This document shows positions 8,896 through 17,606 of a stretch of DNA of 64,000 nucleotides, in pieces. Both the position numbers and the translations under genes were made by a program. Source of the stretch: Pseudomonas capsici. GTDB taxonomy: Bacteria > Pseudomonadota > Gammaproteobacteria > Pseudomonadales > Pseudomonadaceae. The stretch's first letter is position 1. Each line of letters begins with the position of its first letter. The notes under the pieces were generated by a model. It saw only the letters and a list, made by a program, of their open reading frames with translations, had not been told where the DNA came from and made no database searches. The stretch covers positions 124,001-188,000 of the forward strand of contig NZ_JAFGZD010000006.1 in assembly GCF_017165765.1 (NCBI RefSeq), given 5' to 3'.

Positions 8896-9102
8896 GAGGG
8901 TGGTCCTTATTGGAATTATGGGGACAACTGAAGCTGATTAAACGATTCAGCGACCCGATAAGTCTAGTCAAAATCGCCGAATTCATGAAAAGAGAATTTC
9001 ACGTCCCTACCGGTTCGCCCTTTTCCACAAGTCGACGCCCCCAGCATCACTGGTATGATCCGCTTTTCGCTCTGCACCGCTGAAATCGTTTAAGGACCCT
9101 TC

Positions 9103-10389
9103 ATGGCCAGCCATCCGCAACGTGTCGCCATTGTCATTCCGGCAAGATACGCATCCACCCGCCTCCCCGGTAAGCCGCTTGCCGATATCGCGGGCAAACC
9201 CATGGTGCAGCATGTGTATGAGCGCGCTCTGGAAGCCGCCATTGCCGATACGGTGGTGATTGCCACCGACGACCAGCGTGTGGCCGACGCGGCGCGCAGC
9301 TTTGGCGCAGCATGTGTCATGACCTCCCCCGACCATCCTTCGGGCACGGACCGTCTGGCCGAAGTGATGAGCCAGGTCGAGGCCGATATCTACGTCAACC
9401 TGCAAGGCGACGAGCCTCTGGTCAGACCTGCGGATATCGTCACGCTGGTCAAGGGCATGCTTGCCGATCAGTCCGTGCAGGTCGGCACGCTCTGCCATCC
9501 GATAGACTCGGGCGAAGCAGGCAACCCCAATACCGTCAAAGTCGTGCTGGCCACCAACGGCAATGCACTGTATTTCAGTCGCTCGCCGATTCCTTACCCC
9601 CGCGAAGCTGAAACCGCTACCTACCTCAAACATGTCGGGGTCTATGCCTATCGTCGCGAGGTGCTGGCCAGTTACTCCGGCTTGTCCCAGCCAATGATCG
9701 AGCACGCGGAAAAGCTGGAGCAACTGCGCCTGCTGACTGCCGGTTACTGCATTCGCGCCTGGGTGGTGGAGCCCACCGGCCCTGGCGTCGATACACCTGA
9801 ATGTCTGGAAAAGGTCCGCGCCCTGATCGAAGGCCGCTCGCTGCCAGGTTTGCCTGCACTGGCCGATATTCGTCTGGTGATCACTGATGTCGACGGCGTC
9901 CTGACCGATGGCGGCATTTTCTACGATGCCAGCGGCGAATGCCTGAAGCGCTTTCACGTTCGCGATGGCATGGGCATGCGCATGCTCGAAGAAAACGGCG
10001 TGCGCGTGGCCGTATTGTCGGGCCGCGACTCGGCCACGTTGCGCAAGCGCGTGGCAGATCTGGGCGTCGAGCTTTGCCAGTTCGGTATCAAGGACAAGAA
10101 GGCAGCCTGCGAGCAGTTGATGGCCGCTGCCGGCGTTACGGCCAGGCAAACAGCCTGTATCGGTGATGACTCCATCGACCTGCCAGCCTTTGCTGCCTGC
10201 GGCCTGTCGTTCGCCGTGGCCGATGCACCGGTCTATGTGCAGCAGCAAGCCAGCCATGTGCTGCAACGCCCAGGTGGCACCGGTGCATTCCGTGAGGTTT
10301 CCGACTCCATTCTGATTGCTCAGGGCAAAGCCGATGTACTGGGTTCTGCCACCGGTTATGCATCGGTCATGGCAAAGATGGCCCAGTAA
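9103..10389 (+). CDS. kdsB-kdsC: Bifunctional KdsB-KdsC fusion: CMP-KDO synthetase / KDO-8-phosphate phosphatase
   Basis: One 428-residue frame joins two consecutive enzymes of KDO (lipid A inner-core sugar) activation. Residues 1 to about 250 are CMP-KDO synthetase: VIPARYASTRLPGKPL nucleotide loop, SGTDRLAE, NLQGDEP, YPRE. Residues from about 260 are a HAD-type KDO-8-P phosphatase: VITDVDGVLTDGG (motif I, DxD), VAVLSGRDS (motif II), a conserved Lys in KDKKAACEQ, and IGDDSIDLPAF (motif IV). There is no internal stop or frame change, and the short linker (EGRSLPGLPALADI) suggests a natural fusion. KdsC acts immediately before KdsB, so the fusion could channel KDO. The start follows TTTAAGGACCCTTC. 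Pseudomonads normally carry separate core kdsB and kdsC, so this may be a second copy. Confidence 0.92.
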   Translation: MASHPQRVAIVIPARYASTRLPGKPLADIAGKPMVQHVYERALEAAIADTVVIATDDQRVADAARSFGAACVMTSPDHPSGTDRLAEVMSQVEADIYVNLQGDEPLVRPADIVTLVKGMLADQSVQVGTLCHPIDSGEAGNPNTVKVVLATNGNALYFSRSPIPYPREAETATYLKHVGVYAYRREVLASYSGLSQPMIEHAEKLEQLRLLTAGYCIRAWVVEPTGPGVDTPECLEKVRALIEGRSLPGLPALADIRLVITDVDGVLTDGGIFYDASGECLKRFHVRDGMGMRMLEENGVRVAVLSGRDSATLRKRVADLGVELCQFGIKDKKAACEQLMAAAGVTARQTACIGDDSIDLPAFAACGLSFAVADAPVYVQQQASHVLQRPGGTGAFREVSDSILIAQGKADVLGSATGYASVMAKMAQ

Positions 10390-10395
10390 AAGCCG

Positions 10396-10426
10396 AGGCT
10401 CCCGGCCGCCAGAGGGACGGGAGCCT
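10396..10426 (+). terminator. Probable terminator after kdsB-kdsC
   Basis: A 9-bp stem (AGGCTCCCG / CGGGAGCCT) followed by a short T run (TTTAC), seven bases after the stop codon. Confidence 0.6.
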
Positions 10427-10521
10427 TTACATCCGCATCAGCATTTCCCCTTCTGCATGGAACAACTCCCGCACATCGGCCACTCAGGTTCAAACGAACC
10501 TAAGACTGCGGGAGAGAATTC

Positions 10522-11700
10522 ATGGGCATTCAGTCCGCCAGGGCTTTCAAATACGTACAAGATTTTTCATGCATTGCCGAGCGTTGCGAAGACAACTGCT
10601 GCAAGGGTAACTGGCGCATTGCAGTCAGCAATCGCAGCCACGACCTGTACAGCCGGGAATTTCCCGAACTCTTGAATCTGATCGTCAAGGACGATTCGGG
10701 CTACCAGATGGACAAGGCCGGCGGCCAGTGCGGCGCGCTGCAGGGCGGACGCTGCCAGATCCATGCCCAACAGGGTGAAGCAGTCCTCACCGATACCTGT
10801 GCCAATTACCCTCGCATGTATCGCCGCATCAACAACTCGCTGGTGAAATCCGCAACCATGAGCTGTCCCGAAGTTGCCCGTATCGGGCTGTTTGGCGAAT
10901 CGCCGTTCCAGATCGAAGAAGGTCCGCAGGACGATCATCATCTCTACGCTGCCGCCAATCAGGAGTTTCCCGGGATAGATCCGACCCAGTGGCGTTCGGT
11001 GATGGAATCCCTGCTGCAGATCACCCTGTCGAAGAAGCTGCCGGTCAGCCAGGTTCTGTTGCGTCTGTACGATATTTCCACGCAACTGTCGGAGCTGCCC
11101 CACGCCCGCTGGATCGAGGAAATCCCGCTGCTGGCCGACAACACCAGTAATCTTCAGGAAGATACCAGCGAGCCGATTCTTGCCGATCCGCTGCTGATCG
11201 TGCTGATCAATGTCTTGAACTCGCCGGGCGCCCCCTCCTCCTTGCGCCAGCAGTTACTCACCTCTTCACTCATCGTGCCCGGCGCAACCCCGGCGCAGGC
11301 GCAATGGACCCTGCGCAGCGAATATCGCCGCCTGTACACGGAAAAACTGCAACACAGCCTGGATCTGATCCTGAAGCGCTTCATTGCCGCCGAAATGACC
11401 CGCACCGGCTTCCCGTTCATTTCCAACACCAGCGCCGGACAGGATTACGGCTTGAGCCTGACAGAGTGGGCAACCACCCTGGCGATCCGCACCCTGACCC
11501 TGCGCAACCTGTTGATTGCGCATTGCGATGTAAACAACCAGTTGGCACCGGACAAGCAACAGACCGTGGACCTTGTCTACCGCTTCTGCCGGGCCGCCAG
11601 CCATAACGCAGTGACCGCCGCCGAAAGAACCCTGCGCAACGCGATCACCCAAAGAGGCCTTGCGTATCTGAAGACGCTGATCAATCAAGTGGATGCCTGA
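10522..11700 (+). CDS. fliB: FliB-family (flagellin) lysine-N-methylase
   Basis: A 392-residue protein with cysteine motifs of the FliB family: FSCIAERCEDNCCKGNW at about 16-32 and a second group GGQCGALQGGRCQIH followed by DTCANYPR. These cysteines are thought to bind an iron-sulphur cluster, and FliB methylates surface lysines of flagellin in Salmonella. The start ATG follows GGGAGAGAATTC. No flagellar genes are nearby, so the methylated protein could be flagellin or something else. It lies alone between two hairpin terminators. Family assignment is good, substrate is inferred. Confidence 0.85.
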   Translation: MGIQSARAFKYVQDFSCIAERCEDNCCKGNWRIAVSNRSHDLYSREFPELLNLIVKDDSGYQMDKAGGQCGALQGGRCQIHAQQGEAVLTDTCANYPRMYRRINNSLVKSATMSCPEVARIGLFGESPFQIEEGPQDDHHLYAAANQEFPGIDPTQWRSVMESLLQITLSKKLPVSQVLLRLYDISTQLSELPHARWIEEIPLLADNTSNLQEDTSEPILADPLLIVLINVLNSPGAPSSLRQQLLTSSLIVPGATPAQAQWTLRSEYRRLYTEKLQHSLDLILKRFIAAEMTRTGFPFISNTSAGQDYGLSLTEWATTLAIRTLTLRNLLIAHCDVNNQLAPDKQQTVDLVYRFCRAASHNAVTAAERTLRNAITQRGLAYLKTLINQVDA

Positions 11701-11717
11701 CCTTATCCGCTGCCGCC

Positions 11718-11745
11718 TGCCTGAGCCCATGACCGGGCTCAGGCA
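11718..11745 (+). terminator. Stem-loop after fliB
   Basis: An 11-bp perfect stem (TGCCTGAGCCC / GGGCTCAGGCA) shortly after the fliB stop. No T run follows, so termination is likely but not certain. Confidence 0.5.
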
Positions 11746-11841
11746 TCAGAAACTACCGCACCGACCGTTTCATAGATCCAGATCAATAAATCCGGCAGGC
11801 AAGGCGATTACTGTTCGCGACTTTTTGCGACCGACACCGCC

Positions 11842-13188
11842 ATGACACCCTTTGCCCCGGAACTGCTCGCCCCTGCCGGCACCCTGAAAAACATGCGCTA
11901 TGCCTTCGCCTACGGTGCCGATGCGGTCTATGCTGGCCAGCCTCGCTACAGCTTGCGGGTGCGCAACAACGAATTCGATCATGCCAATCTGGAACGCGGC
12001 ATTCGCGAGGCTCAGGCCCAGGGCAAGCGCTTCTATGTCGTGGTAAACATCGCGCCGCACAACGCCAAGCTCAAGACCTTCCTCAAGGACCTTGAGCCCG
12101 TGATTGCGATGGCACCGGATGCGCTGATCATGTCCGACCCTGGCCTGATCATGTTGGTGCGCAAGCACTTCCCGCAGATGCCGATTCATCTGTCGGTGCA
12201 GGCCAACACCGTAAACTGGGCCAGTGTCGAGTTCTGGCAGCAACAGGGCCTGAGCCGCATCATCCTGTCTCGCGAACTGTCTCTGGAAGAAATCGACGAA
12301 ATCCGCCAGCAGGTTCCTACCATGGAACTGGAAGTATTCGTCCATGGCGCACTGTGCATGGCCTACTCCGGCCGTTGCCTGCTGTCGGGCTATATCAACA
12401 AGCGTGACGCCAACCAGGGCAGTTGCACCAATGCCTGCCGCTGGAAATATTCCGCCCGGGAAGCCACGCAAAACCAGCTTGGCGATATCGTGCAGACCTG
12501 TGAGCCCGAGCCGACCCTGGGTGCTGGCGCACCGACCGATCAGGTATTCCTGTTGCAGGAAGCCAATCGACCGGATGAACTGATGCCCGCCTTCGAGGAT
12601 GAGCACGGCACTTACATCATGAACTCCAAGGACCTGCGCGCCGTTCAACATGTCGAGCGTCTGACCCGTATGGGCGTGCACTCACTGAAGATCGAAGGCC
12701 GGACCAAATCCCACTTCTATTGCGCACGCACCACCCAGGTTTACCGCCGGGCAATCGACGACGCCGTGGCAGGCCGTGGATTCGACCGCAGCCTGATGAC
12801 CGATCTGGAATCCCTGGCCCAGCGCGGCTACACCGAAGGTTTTCTGCGTCGCCATGTGCATGACGAATACCAGAACTACCAGAACGGCAGCTCGATGTCG
12901 GAGCAACAACAGTTCGTCGGTGAGCTGACCGGCGAACGTCGCGACGGTCTGGCCGAAGTCCGGGTCAAGAACCGCTTCGGCCTGGGCGACCATATGGAAC
13001 TGATGACACCCCGAGGCAACTTTCACTTTGATCTGCAGCAATTGCAGAATGCCAAGAGAGAAGCCATAGAAGTCGCGCCCGGGGACGGACATACCGTGTA
13101 CGTGCCGATCCCCGCCGAGGTGGATTTGGAGTTCGGGTTGTTGATGCGGGATGTAAGGCAGGACTCAGCCCAAAGCACAACCCAGTAG
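11842..13188 (+). CDS. trhP: TrhP (YegQ), peptidase-U32-family tRNA hydroxylation protein
   Basis: A 448-residue U32-family protein. The N-terminal TIM-barrel half begins ELLAPAGTLKNMRYAFAYGADAVYAG. The cysteine-rich core is HGALCMAYSGRCLLSGY, then NQGSCTNACRW, the four Cys that bind an iron-sulphur cluster in this family. It continues with MNSKDL, LKIEGRTKSHFYCA, and a C-terminal beta-barrel of the YegQ type. YegQ/TrhP makes 5-hydroxyuridine at position 34 of tRNAs using prephenate. Despite the family name no proteolysis is expected. The length fits YegQ well. The stop codon lies inside a REP-like repeat. Confidence 0.93.
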   Translation: MTPFAPELLAPAGTLKNMRYAFAYGADAVYAGQPRYSLRVRNNEFDHANLERGIREAQAQGKRFYVVVNIAPHNAKLKTFLKDLEPVIAMAPDALIMSDPGLIMLVRKHFPQMPIHLSVQANTVNWASVEFWQQQGLSRIILSRELSLEEIDEIRQQVPTMELEVFVHGALCMAYSGRCLLSGYINKRDANQGSCTNACRWKYSAREATQNQLGDIVQTCEPEPTLGAGAPTDQVFLLQEANRPDELMPAFEDEHGTYIMNSKDLRAVQHVERLTRMGVHSLKIEGRTKSHFYCARTTQVYRRAIDDAVAGRGFDRSLMTDLESLAQRGYTEGFLRRHVHDEYQNYQNGSSMSEQQQFVGELTGERRDGLAEVRVKNRFGLGDHMELMTPRGNFHFDLQQLQNAKREAIEVAPGDGHTVYVPIPAEVDLEFGLLMRDVRQDSAQSTTQ

Positions 13189-13289
13189 GAGCGAATCGGG
13201 CGGCGCTCCACTCATTCGCGAAACGGCATTTCAAACGACACGTTTCTGTCGGATGTCATACCGCTTTCGCGGATAAGTCCATTCCTGCT
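13185..13289. repeat. Degenerate REP doublet (REPIN-like)
   Basis: The left arm starts GTAGGAGCGAATCGGG with ATTCGCGAA further on. The right arm, in inverted orientation, reads TTTCGCGGATAAGTCCATTCCTGC. This is a decayed version of the common Pseudomonas REP pair. The trhP stop codon (TAG) is part of the left arm. Confidence 0.6.
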
Positions 13290-13294
13290 GGCAG

Positions 13295-15100
13295 CTAAAG
13301 GGTTTTCATGTACTCGATCAACGCATAGCGCTGGTCATCGTTGAACGATGATGCACCATAGTCATGACCTGCCTTCGAGTTCCCCGGCAAGGAGGTATCG
13401 AAAGTGAACGGGGCGCCAGGCCCATTGGCATCGATAAAACCGACAGCCTTCGGATCGAACACAATCGAGCCTGTCTTGAAACTCGAAGGACGTGCATCAG
13501 GGGGAAGCAGCAGATCATACAGCGTGCGTACCGAGCCGTTGTGCAGGTAAGGCGCTGTTGCCCAGATACCCGTCAACGGACGTGCCTTGTAGGCAAGTGT
13601 CGGGTACTCGTTGATATCCAGCGCATAGCAGGCCTGGAGCCGCTTGTTCTTTTCGGACGAGGCAAAGCTCAGAAAGGAGAAAGTGCTCTTGTGTACGACT
13701 CGTGGCGGTGACGATTTGACATTCATGTAATCCTTGAACGCCAGTGCAATAAGCTCTTTCTTCTGATTCAGCAATATTTCCCGTGCAGTAACGCCCAACT
13801 GCGTGACCAGAGTCGTCTCATCGGTGACAACACCGTCGAATGTGTTGAGGAGCGCTCCCTTCAGCTTGCCAGGATTACTGATGAACTGAACGGCATTACA
13901 GGCCATCCAGGGATCGGTATTGATGGCTTGAAGGCTTTCGGGGCCGGCGCTGATAGGCGTCATCTGCGCAACGATCGTGCTTTTCAGATCGTCGCGTGAC
14001 AACGGTAAATGGCAGCCTGAGCAATTGGTGTCGAACAGTTTGGCACCTTGCTGCACCTTCACAGGGTCGATAGCCCCGAGTCTTTCAGGCCATTTCGGTG
14101 GTTTCAGACGCTGTAACGTGCGCTCGAGCTGATCGAGGTTATCGATGCGCACGCTTGAAACAAAGCCCTTGAAAAGCGAATTGGAGCGAAAAGCCACATC
14201 ACCGAAGACACCCACGACTTCCGAGGCGTTGCGCGCAAGAGCCCCCACATCCAGGCCATCGGAGCCCAGTTTCTTGTTTGGAGCGACACCATTCCATTGC
14301 ACTTTATCGTGCTGGGAAGTGTTCCACAGAAACGGATAGCTGACGGGAGCATCCGCGGGGTTGGGAGTCGGGTTCGGGGCACCATTGAGCTGGGCCACAC
14401 GGTTGAGAATATGCCCCACCGCATCAACCCGGCCGGGGCCATACACCAGATCCGTCTGATAGAGCGATGCGCTTTTCTCAAGGAAAAGGTTCAACTCATT
14501 CAGGGAACTGGACAGAAGCTGACGATTACCTTCGGTGTCGGCATCTGCAAGGACCTTTGTCGCAAAGCGATCAAATTTTTCAGTATCGTTCTGGGTGTCG
14601 ATCAATGCTTCGCGGAAGGCATCAACAAACTTCTGGAAATCTGCATTGGTGGGGCCGCCCTGAACCTCCCAGGTATGACCACCATAGGAAATGTTGGCCG
14701 TATGACAGGCCGCGCAGTTCATTCCCACCCAGGGTTCCCGGTCAGACTGGTTACTCATCCAGCGCAGGCGGGAAAAAGTCATGGACTTGTCACTGCCTTG
14801 ATCGACCACAAACCCCAGGGGCAACCGATAACTCTTGTAGTCAAACTCCAGAGTGCGCGGTGTATAACCATACTTTTCGATATTCGCATCGGACATGAAA
14901 GGCACTTTCGAACCTTTTATTTCCAATGCCATCATCCAGCTCAGAGGAACCAGGCGCGACCCTTGGGAGGTGTCCTGCCAGACTGCGAGATCTTTCGCAC
15001 TCCAGTTCTGATCCAGACTGTACTCATCTGCCAGTACCACTGCCGATGTCAGGCTTGCGACCCCGATGCTTACCGCTGCCAGCACAGACTTCACTGTCAT
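13295..15100 (-). CDS. Large exported di-haem cytochrome c (peroxidase-like)
   Basis: A 601-residue periplasmic c-type cytochrome. The ATG at 15100 is chosen because GAAGGATCGAGAAA precedes it and it gives a clean signal peptide (VLAAVSIGVASLTSAVVLA, cleavage before DEYS). Two haem sites are visible: CAACH at 129-133 and CSGCH at 360-364. The C-terminal part has the LYDLLLPPDARP and LIEYMKTL features of cytochrome-c-peroxidase-like proteins. Relatives are usually annotated di-haem cytochrome c peroxidase, although they are much longer than the classical enzyme (about 330 residues). Electron partner and substrate are unknown. It is divergent from the quinone oxidoreductase gene. Confidence 0.83.
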   Translation of the reverse strand: MTVKSVLAAVSIGVASLTSAVVLADEYSLDQNWSAKDLAVWQDTSQGSRLVPLSWMMALEIKGSKVPFMSDANIEKYGYTPRTLEFDYKSYRLPLGFVVDQGSDKSMTFSRLRWMSNQSDREPWVGMNCAACHTANISYGGHTWEVQGGPTNADFQKFVDAFREALIDTQNDTEKFDRFATKVLADADTEGNRQLLSSSLNELNLFLEKSASLYQTDLVYGPGRVDAVGHILNRVAQLNGAPNPTPNPADAPVSYPFLWNTSQHDKVQWNGVAPNKKLGSDGLDVGALARNASEVVGVFGDVAFRSNSLFKGFVSSVRIDNLDQLERTLQRLKPPKWPERLGAIDPVKVQQGAKLFDTNCSGCHLPLSRDDLKSTIVAQMTPISAGPESLQAINTDPWMACNAVQFISNPGKLKGALLNTFDGVVTDETTLVTQLGVTAREILLNQKKELIALAFKDYMNVKSSPPRVVHKSTFSFLSFASSEKNKRLQACYALDINEYPTLAYKARPLTGIWATAPYLHNGSVRTLYDLLLPPDARPSSFKTGSIVFDPKAVGFIDANGPGAPFTFDTSLPGNSKAGHDYGASSFNDDQRYALIEYMKTL

Positions 15101-15435
15101 TTTTCTCGATCCTTCGTAACTGTCTCCGGGAACCGCACTCAATGCGCACATCGCCCGAATTTTCGATGGGCTGCACCCTGATTGGCAGTGTAGATCGGTT
15201 TTTGGCGAATGCTGGCCTTTTGTCATAACCCTCAGAATTGGGCCGCCAATCCTGCTCTCCACCCCTTGCGGACTCAGCGCCCAATCGCAAAACACTTTGA
15301 TGTCAATCATAATCAAATCAATTGACCAAAAAGATTACGACCATCATCATAAATAGGCATTCATACCCCGTCAGCCTGACGAGAAAAGCAGGCTTCCCGG
15401 ATCGCCCGATTTCCAATCCACAGAGCCAAATCAAC
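15101..15435. other. Divergent intergenic region
   Basis: 335 bases between the divergent cytochrome and quinone-oxidoreductase genes. Open frames continue into it from both sides, but neither extension has a good ribosome site or family similarity. It presumably holds two promoters. I see no convincing operator, repeat or RNA structure. Confidence 0.5.
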
Positions 15436-16434
15436 ATGAAGGCATTTTTCATTGAGCGCTACGGCAAGCACAGCGGACGTTTTGCCGAGTTACCCGACCC
15501 GCAAGTGGGGCCCAACGACGTATTGGTTCAAGTGCATGCCACAAGCGTCAATCTTCTGGATTCCAAGATCAGGAAAGGTGAATTCAAGCTGATCCTGCCG
15601 TATTCCTTTCCACTGGTGCTGGGTAACGATCTGGCTGGCGTTGTGGTTCGTACAGGGGCTGGTGTGCGGCACTTCAAGCCAGGTGATGAGGTTTATGCGC
15701 GTCCTCCTCAGGAGCGAATCGGCACCTTCGCCGAGCTTATCTGCGTCAAGGAAGACTCACTGGCTCTGAAACCCAAGAACATAAGCATGGAGGAAGCAGC
15801 ATCTATCCCTTTGGTCGCTCTGACGGCCTGGCAGGTACTGGTCGAGACAGCCAGGGTAAAGAAAGGACAGAAAGTACTTATACATGCCGGTTCAGGCGGC
15901 GTTGGAACCATCGCCATTCAGCTTGCCAAGCACCTTGGAGCCTTTGTTGCCACAACGACCAGTACGAGCAATGTCCAGTGGGTGAAAGAGCTGGGGGCGG
16001 ACGTTGTCATCGATTACAAGCAGCAAAGTTTCGAGAGCGAGCTGCACGATTATGACGTCGTACTCAATAGTCTGGGAGCCGACGTTCTGGATAAATCGCT
16101 CAAGGTTCTGAAGCCCGGTGGCCAGCTCATTTCCATCTCCGGGCCACCGACGCCTCTGTTCGCTGACGAGCAGAAATTGTCTTGGGGACTAAAGCAGATC
16201 ATGCGCCTCCTGAGCTATGGCATCAGGAGGAAAGCACGCCAATTCGACGTCAGCTATGCATTCGTTTTCATGCAGGCAAATGGTGCCCAACTGCGTGAAA
16301 TCAGCACACTGATCGAATCCGGTGCAATCAAGCCGGTGATAGATAGATCCTTCCCGTTCGAGTCGGCAGCAGAGGCTCTGAGTTATGTGGAACAGGGGCG
16401 TTCAAAAGGCAAGGTGGTCATTAAAGTCAGGTAA
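15436..16434 (+). CDS. NADP-dependent quinone oxidoreductase / zinc-free MDR alcohol dehydrogenase
   Basis: A 332-residue medium-chain reductase of the zinc-independent quinone-oxidoreductase type. The substrate domain begins MKAFFIERYGKHSGRFAELP. The dinucleotide fold carries the glycine motif HAGSGGVGTIAIQLAKHLGA, and there is a DVVLNSLGADVLDKSL strand. The catalytic and structural zinc cysteine clusters of true alcohol dehydrogenases are absent. The ATG at 15436 begins the family-typical MKA start; an in-frame TTG at 15322 is unlikely. Related enzymes reduce quinones or alpha,beta-unsaturated carbonyls. The specific substrate is not deducible here. Confidence 0.88.
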   Translation: MKAFFIERYGKHSGRFAELPDPQVGPNDVLVQVHATSVNLLDSKIRKGEFKLILPYSFPLVLGNDLAGVVVRTGAGVRHFKPGDEVYARPPQERIGTFAELICVKEDSLALKPKNISMEEAASIPLVALTAWQVLVETARVKKGQKVLIHAGSGGVGTIAIQLAKHLGAFVATTTSTSNVQWVKELGADVVIDYKQQSFESELHDYDVVLNSLGADVLDKSLKVLKPGGQLISISGPPTPLFADEQKLSWGLKQIMRLLSYGIRRKARQFDVSYAFVFMQANGAQLREISTLIESGAIKPVIDRSFPFESAAEALSYVEQGRSKGKVVIKVR

Positions 16435-16448
16435 ACGCACGACCGACA

Positions 16449-17402
16449 TCAATCGTCCTGATTGGCCAGGACAGCCTCAGCGTTGTCCTTGGCTTTCACC
16501 TCGGGCACATACGAAAAACCTGCAGCCTCCCAGTCACGCCAATCGGGGGTGAAGTCTGGTCGCCAAGGTGATGTGATAAGCCCTCTGGGGACGCATCGCC
16601 ACATCCCTTTATCAAGCTCCACTTGCTTACACCAGAAGAGATGCACCGCTTCACCCTGCTCAATGGCCAGAGGCAAAAGGTTTTCCTCTTGCTCGCCCGG
16701 TGCCGGATCCTGCTTCCAGTCCGCAAGCATGTTCTCTCGCACGAGTCTCAAACGCTCGGTCTGCAACTTCAACAGGACGCCTGCCAGTTCCTCAAACCGG
16801 CATCCAGGACGTTTGCTTTCATCACCTACAAATCTGTTGAAGCCAATTGATTGGTTAGTCCCGGTCAAGGCATCCAGCTCACGTCCTGTGCGGACATGAA
16901 AAGTCACCGCTCCCAGATCAAGGTCGTTTTCATTGAAACTTGAGTCGGAGTTGATATGCGCCAGGATGTAGAACTGTGCGGGGAAAACCTGCTCGGAAAG
17001 GTTCTTGTCTTCCATGATGTTCCACCGACAAGTCTTTTTGAGACTCCAGTTCTGGGGAGACGCCGTGCTCTTGATCTCCAGGGTCACGCCCCAGGTCAAT
17101 TGCAGGTCAAACACATCACCATGGGGCTGTACTTGATAGTGTTTTTCAATGCTTCGAGTCAGATCGCCTTCTTTGGGGTTATCAGTCGTCAGGGTTCTTA
17201 CCGTATCCCCAACAATGTCGCCACACTTCGCGATCAGGCTCTTGGCAACCAGATACTCGATCAAAACACCGCGCAAGACCGGCACATTCATATTGGAAAA
17301 TGCCCAGCCCCAGAAATCACTGGCCGTGTAGGGAGTCGTAGCATCACCAAATGAAAACGTGGTTTTCGCTTCAAGAAATTTCTTCAGTTGCTCGGCCTGC
17401 AT
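16449..17402 (-). CDS. Putative PD-(D/E)xK nuclease, restriction-like, unknown family
   Basis: A 317-residue protein without signal peptide or membrane segments. It carries a nuclease-like pattern: RGVLIEYLVAKSL (Glu49), GDVFDLQLTWG (Asp99), then VTLEIKSTAS (Glu109-x-Lys111). This E...D...ExK arrangement, with a helix before and a beta-strand at the ExK, is how stand-alone restriction-type nucleases look. The rest, rich in Trp in the C-terminal 60 residues, matches nothing I know. The region looks less GC-rich than its neighbours and no methylase or partner gene is present. It could be an orphan restriction or defence nuclease. Fold is inferred from motif spacing only. Confidence 0.6.
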   Translation of the reverse strand: MQAEQLKKFLEAKTTFSFGDATTPYTASDFWGWAFSNMNVPVLRGVLIEYLVAKSLIAKCGDIVGDTVRTLTTDNPKEGDLTRSIEKHYQVQPHGDVFDLQLTWGVTLEIKSTASPQNWSLKKTCRWNIMEDKNLSEQVFPAQFYILAHINSDSSFNENDLDLGAVTFHVRTGRELDALTGTNQSIGFNRFVGDESKRPGCRFEELAGVLLKLQTERLRLVRENMLADWKQDPAPGEQEENLLPLAIEQGEAVHLFWCKQVELDKGMWRCVPRGLITSPWRPDFTPDWRDWEAAGFSYVPEVKAKDNAEAVLANQDD

Positions 17403-17606
17403 AAAACTCCTTTGCTGTCAGGGATAAAGCATCTGCTTTTGGTAATCCTGAATATAGGGCCATGAGCCATATTTCCAAGTGCTTGGCATTATCCAATCCG
17501 GCTCATGTCCGCATGCAGATTGACGCAATTTATCGATGGGTTCTGCGCCTCTAGACTGTTCTTCTCAGCCCGCAAAGGGCTCATGCACTCATGAAAAGGA
17601 GAACCC

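Noticed and set aside
7963..8931. A 322-codon frame opposite the DUF4432 gene
   Set aside because: It is a shadow of the minus-strand gene, which has a signal peptide and family motifs.
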